Below, one piece after another: positions 34,287-42,295 of a DNA stretch of 64,000 nucleotides (its first letter is position 1; every line of letters starts with the position of its first letter). The stretch lies in the NCBI RefSeq assembly GCF_019551435.1, contig NZ_CP080544.1, positions 62,001 through 126,000 of the forward strand. The letters are read 5' to 3'. The notes under the pieces were generated by a model. The model saw nothing but the letters and a program-made list of their open reading frames with translations, had not been told where the DNA came from and searched no databases. This stretch comes from Lysobacter soyae. GTDB lineage: Bacteria; Pseudomonadota; Gammaproteobacteria; Xanthomonadales; Xanthomonadaceae. Made by a program: the position numbers and the translations under genes.

Positions 34287-35063
34287 TCAGTACCGGTATT
34301 GCAGCCCCACCCCCGCGCCGCGGCGCGTGTAGAAATCCCCCTGACGGGTGGTACCCACGTTCCACCAGAGTGTCCACGTGGGATTGAAGGCGTGATGGCC
34401 GAAAAGACCAACGCCTTTGACGTCGGCATTGACGATGCCTTGCGCAAGTACGGTGGGTTCGCGACCGGCGTTGAATTGGATGCCCACCTCGCTGGTATCC
34501 GCATAGCTGCGCGCGACGCGCAAATCATGCGCGACGCCGCTGCGACCATGCACTTGACTGGCAATCGCTTGGTACCCGATTCGCCAAGCACCCACGTAGC
34601 GTTCGATGCCGGCTTTCACACGATTGACATTCGCATCCCGATAGCGACTATGGCCGATGCCACCGGAGGCGACCCAGCCTTGGCCCAACTCTTTGTAAAG
34701 GTCCATATCGACGGCAGTCCTTGCCAGAAAATCCGCATCCGGCGCCAAGCTCACCGTCGGCACCCACACCCAAGCTTTGCCGAATGGCACCGAGGCCGAC
34801 AATTCGATGCCGCGATCGGTCGTGCCGAAGCGTTGTTCTTCGAACACAGCAATATGACCGCCGATGCGACCACGGGTTTCATTGCCAAGCTCCAGCCGCA
34901 TGCCGCGCCAATCGTCATAGCCCTTATCGAGCGCGTCGCCATGCGCGGACACCGTGAAATGCGTTGTCCGTTCCGGGGTCGAGGTTTCGACGCGTTCGTC
35001 CGATTGCGCGTACGCCACACTGAACGCACCGCACAACAACCAAGCTGAGTACCGCAATTTCAT
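34287..35063 (-). CDS. YaiO-family outer-membrane beta-barrel protein
   Basis: 258 residues with a signal peptide (MKLRYSAWLLCGAFSVAYA). The rest alternates hydrophobic and polar residues with many aromatic ends (GKAWVWVPTVSLAPDADF, GQGWVASGGIGHSRY, PTWTLWWNVGTTRQGDFY) and finishes LQYRY, a C-terminal aromatic as required for barrel assembly. It matches the size and pattern of YaiO, which in E. coli sits next to the glycosyltransferase YaiP. It is likely the outer-membrane exit or anchor of the polymer made by the GT2. Its start overlaps the response regulator stop (ATGA). Confidence 0.8.
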   Translation of the reverse strand: MKLRYSAWLLCGAFSVAYAQSDERVETSTPERTTHFTVSAHGDALDKGYDDWRGMRLELGNETRGRIGGHIAVFEEQRFGTTDRGIELSASVPFGKAWVWVPTVSLAPDADFLARTAVDMDLYKELGQGWVASGGIGHSRYRDANVNRVKAGIERYVGAWRIGYQAIASQVHGRSGVAHDLRVARSYADTSEVGIQFNAGREPTVLAQGIVNADVKGVGLFGHHAFNPTWTLWWNVGTTRQGDFYTRRGAGVGLQYRY

Positions 35064-35443
35064 CGTGATCTCCTGAGCAGGCGCCGGATCCGTGCCAACA
35101 ATTCATCGGTCAGGAAGGGCTTGGTGACGTAATCGTCGGCGCCCAATTCCAAGGCGCGTACGATATCGCCCTCACGTGCTTTCGCCGTCAACATCAAGAC
35201 CGGTACGTCGGCCCAAGCCGCACGACTGCGCAGCACTTCAAGCATTTCCAATCCGTCGTGGAATGGCAGCATCACGTCCATCAAGACCACGTCCGGCACC
35301 GGATCATCGCCGCGCAGACGGGCCATTGCCGCGCGCCCTTCGGTGGCGTGCTCAACCTCAAAACCATTGCGTTCAAGCAGGAACCGAATGATGAAGGCGA
35401 CGTCCTCCTCGTCTTCTATCAGTAGGACGCGCTGGCTGCTCAT
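35060..35443 (-). CDS. Single-domain (receiver-only) response regulator
   Basis: 127 residues, a complete receiver domain and nothing else: acidic pocket IEDEED (10-14), phosphoacceptor Asp56 (VVLMDVMLP), Thr86 (LMLTAKA) and Lys108 (YVTKPF). With no DNA-binding or enzymatic output, its signal must pass by protein contact, as in CheY or DivK. It overlaps the histidine kinase and YaiO genes (ATGA on both sides), so the target is probably in this cassette; the HEAT protein or the GT2 are obvious candidates (inference). Confidence 0.9.
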   Translation of the reverse strand: MSSQRVLLIEDEEDVAFIIRFLLERNGFEVEHATEGRAAMARLRGDDPVPDVVLMDVMLPFHDGLEMLEVLRSRAAWADVPVLMLTAKAREGDIVRALELGADDYVTKPFLTDELLARIRRLLRRSR

Positions 35444-37185
35444 GCGTCGACCTCCGCCAGTGGCAACAGGATATGAAAGGTGGTGCCGGTCCCTTCAATA
35501 GTGTCAAAACCGATCGTGCCGCCCATTTGTTCGATCATGGATTTGGCAATCGCGAGACCGAGCCCGGTTCCGCCCTTGCGGCGCGCGTCGTTACTTTCTG
35601 CTTGGGTGAAACGTTCGAACACGTGGGGTCTGAATGCCTTGGGGATGCCCCGACCATGATCGCGCACACTGATCTCCACCGCACCTTCCAGCTGTTCAGA
35701 TTGAATTTCGACGATGTCGCCCGCCGGAGAATGCTTGATCGCATTCGACAGCAGGTTCGCCATGACTTGGGCGAACCGATCGGCATCCACCCGCAGCTGG
35801 ACGTCCGGACCTTCGTGCAGCACGAGTTCCACATTCATCGGTTGCGCATAGCCTTCATGCGCCGCAACGCTGTGTGCCAGCAAGCCGCGCAAACCGTGCA
35901 CCGCCGGCACCATGGTCAGTTGCCCTGCCTCGATCTTTTGCAAGTCCAATATGTCGTTGATCAACCGCAACAGACGCTCGGTGTTTTTGCGGGCGATGTC
36001 GAGCAGCGGCAAGGCATCGCCGGGCAGTGTCTGCGCGAAGCCGCCCAAAAGGTCCAACGCACCGCGCACGGAGGTCAGTGGCGTACGCAACTCATGACTC
36101 ACTGTGGACACGAACTCGTCTTTGACGCGTTGGGCGCGCATCCGCTCGGAGACGTCGACCGCAACGGTCAACACGCTACCCATACCTTCGCCCGGCAACG
36201 CCCGCTTCACAATCTGGAACCAGCGCGGCTGCCATGCCGCATCAATCATCTGCACGGCGTCCTGTCGCCAGGGTGCATCGGGCGTGACGTCGGCATCATG
36301 TGTGATCAACGGTTGCAGCATGGCCAGGCAATCCGCACTGGGGCCTGCATCGCCCTCGAGTTCTTCGACACTGCATCCGACCAATTCACCCAACGCCTTG
36401 TTGACCAGCACGAACCGCCCCGCCAAGTCGCGAACGAAAATCGGATTCTCATCTGTGTCGATGATCGTGCGCAAGAATGCATGCTGACGACGCTGCTGTG
36501 ATTCGCCGTTGCGCGCCCGCGCCAGCGCTTGCCGGCGCTTTTCCGCTTGGAAATTGATCGCGAGTACGGCAGACATCAACAAAACGCCCGCGGCGATCAC
36601 CATGGCAAGGCGAAGCAAACGCGTACGCGCGGTTTGATCATTGATCCCGGCATTGCGCTGCGCCAAGCGCCGCTCTTCGTGGGCCTGTAATTGCAGCAGA
36701 TGTTTGCGAACTTCTTCCATCGCGACACTGCCGGCATTGGTCTTGACGAGGCGGGTGCCGAGCTCGGGCGCACCCTGCCGCACGGCCTCGACCACGGCCA
36801 TGGAGGCCCGAACACGCGCGTCGATGTGAGGGTCGATGCGCTGCCACCAAGTTCTGTACCAGGATTCCGCGGGCATCGCCGCTTTCAGCTGTGCACGTGC
36901 GTCCCTCAGGCGCAGACGTCCGGATTCAAACGTTTCGGCAAACTGCGGTTGACCGGTGATGAGGAAACCGCGCGCACCGGATTCGACATCTTGAAGTGCC
37001 GACAACATGCGTTGCGAGTTCGACATCACCGACATCGTCTGCATCGCCGCGGTATTGGCGGCGCGCAGAGCGTGTTCGTTTCGTCGTCCTTCCGTGTACA
37101 GCACGCCCAACAAAAGCAGTGAAGCGAGGAAGGCGAAGTTATAGCGATTGAGGAATCGTTTCAGATCTGATGCTCCGGTGCGCAT
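35440..37185 (-). CDS. CHASE3/PAS sensor histidine kinase
   Basis: 581 residues. TM1 (about 14-31), CHASE3-like extracytoplasmic helix bundle (35-185, with VESGARGFLITGQPQFAETFESG), TM2 (190-211), PAS (about 235-345, FLRTIIDTDENPIFVRDLAGRFVLVNKALGEL), HisKA with His364 (VSHELRTPLTSVRGALDLL), and HATPase_c with DNA at about 35570-35700: NLLSNAIKHSP, DHGRGIP, GTGLGLAIAKSM. It would sense an envelope signal and phosphorylate the receiver next door. ATG at 37185 was chosen because the protein then starts right before TM1; upstream in-frame sequence to 37941 has no family likeness. Confidence 0.9.
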   Translation of the reverse strand: MRTGASDLKRFLNRYNFAFLASLLLLGVLYTEGRRNEHALRAANTAAMQTMSVMSNSQRMLSALQDVESGARGFLITGQPQFAETFESGRLRLRDARAQLKAAMPAESWYRTWWQRIDPHIDARVRASMAVVEAVRQGAPELGTRLVKTNAGSVAMEEVRKHLLQLQAHEERRLAQRNAGINDQTARTRLLRLAMVIAAGVLLMSAVLAINFQAEKRRQALARARNGESQQRRQHAFLRTIIDTDENPIFVRDLAGRFVLVNKALGELVGCSVEELEGDAGPSADCLAMLQPLITHDADVTPDAPWRQDAVQMIDAAWQPRWFQIVKRALPGEGMGSVLTVAVDVSERMRAQRVKDEFVSTVSHELRTPLTSVRGALDLLGGFAQTLPGDALPLLDIARKNTERLLRLINDILDLQKIEAGQLTMVPAVHGLRGLLAHSVAAHEGYAQPMNVELVLHEGPDVQLRVDADRFAQVMANLLSNAIKHSPAGDIVEIQSEQLEGAVEISVRDHGRGIPKAFRPHVFERFTQAESNDARRKGGTGLGLAIAKSMIEQMGGTIGFDTIEGTGTTFHILLPLAEVDA

Positions 37186-37356
37186 CCTCAAGATAACGCG
37201 CCGGACGTCTGCAGGTGTTGATTGTCTGAACGCCGCCTGTTCCGGGGGCTTATTCGACGCGCTCGACCTTGGGCTTGGCCACGTCGCCCTCTGCATCGCG
37301 TCCACACAGGGCGTGATGGACAATATCGATCCAATCCTTCTCATTTCGGTCACCCC

Positions 37357-38469
37357 ATGTCTTCCTTGTTTGAACCCTTTGACCTCTCCGGCCTGACCCT
37401 GTCGAACCGGATTGTGATGGCACCTCTGACGCGCAACCGTTCTCCCGGCGCAGTACCACAAGCGATGACGGCGACCTACTACGCGCAGCGCGCCACGGCG
37501 GGTTTGTTGATCACCGAAGCGACGGCGATCTCGCAGCAGGGTCAGGGCTATGCCGACGTGCCCGGGCTGTATTCGCCTGAGGCATTGGCGGGCTGGCGTG
37601 CCGTGACCGACGCCGTCCATGCCAAGGGCGGCAAGATCGTGGTGCAACTGTGGCATGTGGGCCGGATCTCGCACGATTCGTTGCAACCCGGCGGACAGCC
37701 GCCGGTTGCGCCTTCGGCCATTCAAGCGAAATCGCAAACCTTTTTGATTGATGCTGAGGGCAAAGGTGCGTTCGCGCCGACTTCCTTGCCGCGCGCCCTG
37801 ACGATAGAAGAACTGCCGGGCATCGTCGAGGACTACCGCCGCGCCGCACGAGCGGCGATGGACGCCGGATTCGACGGCGTGGAAATCCATGCGGCAAATG
37901 GCTATTTGATTGATCAGTTCCTGCGCAGCGGCAGCAACCATCGCACCGATGCCTATGGCGGATCGGTGGAAAACCGCGCGCGTTTCCTGTTCGAAGTCGT
38001 CGATGCCATCGCGGCGGAGATCGGCGGCGCACGCACGGGCATTCGCCTCTCTCCGGTGACGCCTTCAAACGATGCCTTTGATCCGGCGCCGCAAGCTTTG
38101 TTCGAACACGTGGTGCGCGGACTCGCAGACAAAGGACTGTCATACATCCACGTGGTGGAAGGCACGACGGGTGGCCCCCGTGACACGCAGCAGGGTGATG
38201 CGCCGTTTGATTATGCGGCTCTGAAGCAGGCCTATCGCGCGGCCGGTGGCAAAGGCGCGTGGATGTTGAACAACGGCTACGACAAAGCGATGGCTGAAGA
38301 GGCGCTGGCCAGCGGGCGGGCGGATTTGATCGCTTTCGGCCGGCCGTTCATCAGCAATCCGGATTTGGTGGCGCGCCTTCGAAATGACGCTGAACTGGCA
38401 CCGGGCGACAACAGCACCTTTTATGGGGGTGGGGAAACTGGTTACATTGACTACCCGACCGCCGGGTGA
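37357..38469 (+). CDS. Old Yellow Enzyme-type alkene reductase (NemA family)
   Basis: 370 residues, an FMN-binding TIM barrel. N-terminus LFEPFDLSGLTLSNRIVMAPLTRNR, then LWHVGRISH, FDGVEIHAANGYLIDQFLRSGSNHRTDAYGGSVENRARF (substrate His/Asn pair in the HAAN motif) and AFGRPFISNPDLVARLR near the C-terminus. These enzymes reduce alpha,beta-unsaturated carbonyls and nitro-compounds with NADPH. It stands alone, divergent from the histidine kinase gene (171-bp gap, no clear promoter picked) and convergent with the photolyase operon. Confidence 0.93.
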   Translation: MSSLFEPFDLSGLTLSNRIVMAPLTRNRSPGAVPQAMTATYYAQRATAGLLITEATAISQQGQGYADVPGLYSPEALAGWRAVTDAVHAKGGKIVVQLWHVGRISHDSLQPGGQPPVAPSAIQAKSQTFLIDAEGKGAFAPTSLPRALTIEELPGIVEDYRRAARAAMDAGFDGVEIHAANGYLIDQFLRSGSNHRTDAYGGSVENRARFLFEVVDAIAAEIGGARTGIRLSPVTPSNDAFDPAPQALFEHVVRGLADKGLSYIHVVEGTTGGPRDTQQGDAPFDYAALKQAYRAAGGKGAWMLNNGYDKAMAEEALASGRADLIAFGRPFISNPDLVARLRNDAELAPGDNSTFYGGGETGYIDYPTAG

Positions 38470-38504
38470 TCACGAAGCTGCGTGCGCTACGGAAACGGGA
38501 CGGT

Positions 38505-39878
38505 TTACCTCGCCGTACGCGCAAATCGGTCCAGCGCATCTTGGCGCCCGGTCTGTAGATCAACAATAGGTTTCGCCGGATAACCGCGGACGGAGACGCC
38601 CGACATCCACGGTGCATGAATGCTGCGATTGTCGAGTGCGGCAAGCTCAGGGAGCCAACGGCGAAGATATTCGCCGGAAGGGTCGAACTTTTGTGATTGG
38701 CTGACCGGATTGAAAATCCTGAAATACGGCGCAGCGTCAACACCCGTGCCGGCCACCCATTGCCAGCCCAAAGTGTTGTTGGCGAGATCTGCATCTACAA
38801 GTGTGTGCATGAACCACTTCGCACCTTCTTGCCAGTGAATGCCCATGTGTTTGGTCAGCCATGACGCTACAACCATCCGCACTCGGTTGTGCATTCGCCC
38901 CTCGTGCCAGAGTTGGCGCATGCCCGCGTCGACCAAAGGCACACCGGTGCGACCTTGCGCCCACGCGCTGAGCCCTTCAGGATCTTCTCGCCATTGCAGC
39001 GAATCGAAGCGCGGGTTGAAATTGCAGCTGGTGCTTTGCGGCCAGTGATACAGCACGTAATAGGCAAACTCGCGCCAGCCGATTTCAGCCAAAAACTTGT
39101 CTGCACCGGCGCTGCCGATCGCGCGGGTTTGCGCAAGCACGCGGCCCGGACTGATTTCGCCGAAGTGCAAATGTGCAGACAAACGTGAAGTTGCATCTTG
39201 CCCCGGGTAATCACGCGCTTCGACGTAGCCGTCTACTTCGCCCAGGAACGCCTCGAGACGCAGGTGGGCCGCGCGCTCACCCGGCGTGCTGTGCTGCCAA
39301 AAGCCGAGATCCCAAGCGGGTCTTGGCGACCGTACCTCTGTCGTCGGCCAGTCTTCTCCCTCGGGAAGCTGCACTGCGCTTAGATGAGTCGGGGCTTCAA
39401 CCGCGACATGCCGCCACGTGCCGAGCGCAGCCTTGTAGAACGGGGTGAAAACGCGATAGACAGTTTCCGACTTGCTACGCAAGCGGTCGGCGTCGGTCAG
39501 CACGCGACCGCCGTTGCGCAGTAAACGCACGCCTTCGTGCAACAGTGTTTTTGCCAAGCGTGCGTCGCGCGCGTCGGCATCGGGCTCGTGCAACGTACTG
39601 ACATGGACGGCTTCTGCGCCGAGCGCGGCAGCCAAGCGCGGTAGCAACGCTTCTGCCCTGCCCGTCAGCACATTCAGAACACCCCCACGTGCGGCAATGT
39701 CCGCCGCAAGCGCTTGCAACGACCGGCTCAGCCATGCGCGGCTGGCGTCATAGGGCGCTTGAGTCTGCTCGTCTAGGTAGACGAAAAACACCGCCTCGTG
39801 CATAGCCAGCGCTCTCGCTAGCCCCGGATTGTCCGCCAACCGTAGATCACGTCTGAACCAGTAAATACCCGTGCTCAT
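38505..39878 (-). CDS. Deoxyribodipyrimidine photolyase (class I)
   Basis: 457 residues. The antenna domain begins YWFRRDLRLADNPGLARAL; the FAD domain carries ATSRLSAHLHFGEISPGRVL, IGWREFAYYVLYHWP, GMRQLWHEGRMHNRVRMVVASWLTKHMGIHW and NTLGWQWVAGTGVDAAPYFRIFNP, with Trp residues at the places of the electron-transfer chain. It repairs UV cyclobutane dimers with blue light. It is the last gene of the ECF sigma operon, 28 nt after the lipocalin gene; photolyases are members of ChrR-type regulons in other bacteria, in line with a light/singlet-oxygen stimulus. Confidence 0.95.
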   Translation of the reverse strand: MSTGIYWFRRDLRLADNPGLARALAMHEAVFFVYLDEQTQAPYDASRAWLSRSLQALAADIAARGGVLNVLTGRAEALLPRLAAALGAEAVHVSTLHEPDADARDARLAKTLLHEGVRLLRNGGRVLTDADRLRSKSETVYRVFTPFYKAALGTWRHVAVEAPTHLSAVQLPEGEDWPTTEVRSPRPAWDLGFWQHSTPGERAAHLRLEAFLGEVDGYVEARDYPGQDATSRLSAHLHFGEISPGRVLAQTRAIGSAGADKFLAEIGWREFAYYVLYHWPQSTSCNFNPRFDSLQWREDPEGLSAWAQGRTGVPLVDAGMRQLWHEGRMHNRVRMVVASWLTKHMGIHWQEGAKWFMHTLVDADLANNTLGWQWVAGTGVDAAPYFRIFNPVSQSQKFDPSGEYLRRWLPELAALDNRSIHAPWMSGVSVRGYPAKPIVDLQTGRQDALDRFARTAR

Positions 39879-39906
39879 GTCGATGCGGCCACTCTTGAAC
39901 GTGACA

Positions 39907-40437
39907 TCAGCGCTGACGCGTGGACTGCGGCACCATCCGCAAGTTGGTGATGTCATAGCCCAAAGCGCCGATCCGATCGATTGCAGCTCTGAGTGCTTCT
40001 TTAGACATCTGCGGACTGCGCGCCATGAGCCAAACGTAATCACGTTTGCTACGGCCGACGATTGCATGCGAATAATCAGGCGCCAAATCGACAATCACGT
40101 ATTCCGCCTGTATCGGCCAAATGAACTGCATGCCCCATACCGCGTTTTGCGTACCCGGAACCACGCGCCCCACCGGGGTCATCGTCTTGAGCGGCGCGTC
40201 GAAACCGCCATCCCGGTAGGTAAACGTCGTCCGGATGCGTCCATCGGTGTCGAGCCGGTAGGATTCCACGGCATCGAATGCGTGACGTTCCTTGCGCGAG
40301 GGAATGTGCGCTATGACGTACCAATCGCCCATGAATCTTTGAAGATCCACGCTTGCAACAGGTGGAATGGTCGGCGGTGTGGCGGCGCAGCCGAACAAAC
40401 CCACGGCGGCGATCGCGGAAGCGAGCAACTTTTTCAT
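39907..40437 (-). CDS. blc: Blc-like lipocalin lipoprotein
   Basis: 176 residues with a lipobox (LFGC, Cys17). The lipocalin signature is FMGDWYVIAHIPSRKER (GxW motif), followed by WGMQFIWPIQAEYVIVDLAPDYSHAIVGRSKRDYVWLMARSP, the Blc pattern. It binds lysophospholipids or fatty acids at the outer membrane and helps repair membranes. A strong GGAGG precedes the ATG at 40437, whose first bases overlap the methyltransferase stop. An ATG further up (40476) is rejected for lack of a signal. Confidence 0.9.
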   Translation of the reverse strand: MKKLLASAIAAVGLFGCAATPPTIPPVASVDLQRFMGDWYVIAHIPSRKERHAFDAVESYRLDTDGRIRTTFTYRDGGFDAPLKTMTPVGRVVPGTQNAVWGMQFIWPIQAEYVIVDLAPDYSHAIVGRSKRDYVWLMARSPQMSKEALRAAIDRIGALGYDITNLRMVPQSTRQR

Positions 40438-41516
40438 AGGTCCTCCTTTGCAAAGCGATAGTGCGCGACCATCCACTCGGTCCCATCGGCGTAGCCGAAC
40501 AATTCAGCGCAAGCCATCCAGAACATTCGCCATCGCTGGAACCATAGCGTGGCTTGTTCACCATAGGCCTCTCGCAGAACCGGCATGACGCGGTCGCGAT
40601 GCGCGTCTTGGTTTTCCAGCCAATGGTTAGCGGTGCGCGCATAGTGCGTGCCGTTCACCAACCAACGCGCATCCATCCGCAGGTGCTGCTGAAACCACAA
40701 CAGCGTGTCGGCCGCCGGCATCAATCCGCCGGTGAAAAAGTGCTGGCCCATCCAGTTGTCGCCGCCCTCGGTCTCGAACGGATACAGCAGGGTGCGATGG
40801 CAGAAGATATGCACAAACAGCCGGCCATCCGGCCGAAGCCATGCGCTGATGCGTTGCATCAAGGTGGCATAATTGCGCATGTGCTCGAACATTTCGACAG
40901 AGACACAGCGGTCGAATCGATTGGGCTCAAGTGCCAACGTATTCACATCGCAGGTCACAACGCGGACGTTGTGCAAGCCACGCTCGGCGCACTCAGCTTC
41001 GATGTGACGGCGCTGGGCACTTGAATTGGACACCGCGGTGATGCGCGCGCCAGGGTAGCGCTCAGCCATCCACAACGTGAGCGAGCCCCAACCACAGCCC
41101 AGTTCAAGGATGTCTTGTCCATCCGCCAATTGCGCACGCTCGGCGTACAACTCAAGCATGGCCTCTTCGGCGTCGGCCAAATGCGACTCGGGCGTCGGGT
41201 AGTAGCAGCCGGAGTACTTGAGCCTGGGGCCAAGACAGGCTTTGAAAAATTCGGGCGGCAGCTCGTAGTGCTGACGATTGGCGTCGTCGGTGTGGATCGC
41301 TACCGGACTTTGTCGCAATTGCGTCAACAGCGCCGACGCGCGTTGTGCGGCGCGTTCGGGATCATCGGCGTGCTCTTCCCGCAAACGTTGCGCGCACAGC
41401 CTGCGTATGCCCAGTCGCAGGAGCGGATCGGGTATCCAGCCGCGCTCTGCCAAGCCGAGCATGCCGGTTGTGCGTGCATCATCCGCGAGCTGCGGAACAT
41501 CGACCGAACGTGTCAT
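40434..41516 (-). CDS. SAM-dependent methyltransferase, divergent CFA/coclaurine N-methyltransferase type
   Basis: 360 residues. It has the CFA-superfamily elements HYELPPEFFKACLGPRLKYSGCYY, the SAM motif ILELGCGWGSLTLWMAERYPGARI, SVEMFEHMRN and FVHIFCHR. The His of VHIFCH and the Glu of EMFEHM align with known catalytic positions of E. coli Cfa, so this copy may be the more active-site-complete of the two methyltransferases in the operon. Substrate: an unsaturated lipid or a small amine. The ATG and the DUF1295 stop share one base (TGATG), and its own stop overlaps the lipocalin start. Confidence 0.85.
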   Translation of the reverse strand: MTRSVDVPQLADDARTTGMLGLAERGWIPDPLLRLGIRRLCAQRLREEHADDPERAAQRASALLTQLRQSPVAIHTDDANRQHYELPPEFFKACLGPRLKYSGCYYPTPESHLADAEEAMLELYAERAQLADGQDILELGCGWGSLTLWMAERYPGARITAVSNSSAQRRHIEAECAERGLHNVRVVTCDVNTLALEPNRFDRCVSVEMFEHMRNYATLMQRISAWLRPDGRLFVHIFCHRTLLYPFETEGGDNWMGQHFFTGGLMPAADTLLWFQQHLRMDARWLVNGTHYARTANHWLENQDAHRDRVMPVLREAYGEQATLWFQRWRMFWMACAELFGYADGTEWMVAHYRFAKEDL

Positions 41517-42295
41517 CAATTGTCCTTGGGAAACCATGGAAACAGCATGGGTGTGGTGCGCTGGTAGTTCGCGTAGTCCGCGCCGCGGGTCCGTAGTGAT
41601 TGCGCCTCGGTCCACGGAATGCCACTCAGCCAGCGCAGGAATATGTACATGACGATGGGACCGGCACACGCGAGCCACCACAAGGGTGCGCCCCAGGCGA
41701 GCAACACATACGTAAACCAGTGCAACCACTCGAAGAAGTAATTCGGATGCCGCGAGTAACGCCACAGGCCCGTACGACAGGTTTTCCCGGCGTTCTGAGG
41801 ATTCGCGCGGAACGTCCGCAACTGGTGATCGGCAAGTGCCTCACCCGCCACGCTGATCAACCACACACCGACCGCGGCAAAACATGCGATGCCGAATCGG
41901 TTCTGCGGATTGGCCGCCACCGCCAGAAAAGGCATGGCAAAAAGCGCGATCAACAGTGCCTGGAATTGGAAGAACATAAACCACTTCCAAGGCGTGTTCC
42001 CAATCGTTTGACGCAACTGCGCGTAACGGCCGTCTTCCGGCTCGACGCTAGTTCGCTGCCAAAGGTGCGTACCCAGACGCAGCCCCCAAACCGCACCCAA
42101 CACGCCTACCAATACGCGCGGGACGATGCCACCCGACCCACTCGCCGCGATAAATGCCGCCGCAGCGGCGACGCCCAATGACCACACCACGTCGACCACG
42201 CCGGCGTTGCGCGAACGTTGCTGGCCGGCCCACGCAAGACCCTGCACTGCCGCGGCGAAGCACCACACACAAACGAGTTGGACCCATACGGACAT
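41516..42295 (-). CDS. DUF1295 membrane protein (steroid 5-alpha-reductase/ICMT-like fold)
   Basis: 259 residues, about six TM helices (QLVCVWCFAAAVQGLAWAG, VDVVWSLGVAAAAAFIAAS, WFMFFQFQALLIALFAMPFLAV, others). The C-terminal signature is TGLWRYSRHPNYFFEWLHWFTYVLLAWGAPLW followed by LSGIPWTEAQSLRTRGADYANYQRTTPMLFPWFP, as in DUF1295 proteins and steroid reductases, which bind NADPH and reduce C=C bonds. In this operon a lipid double bond reduction or methyl-ester step is conceivable. Starts one base inside the CFA-like gene stop (TGATG). Confidence 0.9.
   Translation of the reverse strand: MSVWVQLVCVWCFAAAVQGLAWAGQQRSRNAGVVDVVWSLGVAAAAAFIAASGSGGIVPRVLVGVLGAVWGLRLGTHLWQRTSVEPEDGRYAQLRQTIGNTPWKWFMFFQFQALLIALFAMPFLAVAANPQNRFGIACFAAVGVWLISVAGEALADHQLRTFRANPQNAGKTCRTGLWRYSRHPNYFFEWLHWFTYVLLAWGAPLWWLACAGPIVMYIFLRWLSGIPWTEAQSLRTRGADYANYQRTTPMLFPWFPKDN

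Noticed and set aside
37186-37941. Upstream extension of the histidine kinase gene to 37941
   Set aside because: It would overlap the divergent reductase gene and add about 250 residues with no domain; the ATG at 37185 sits just before TM1.
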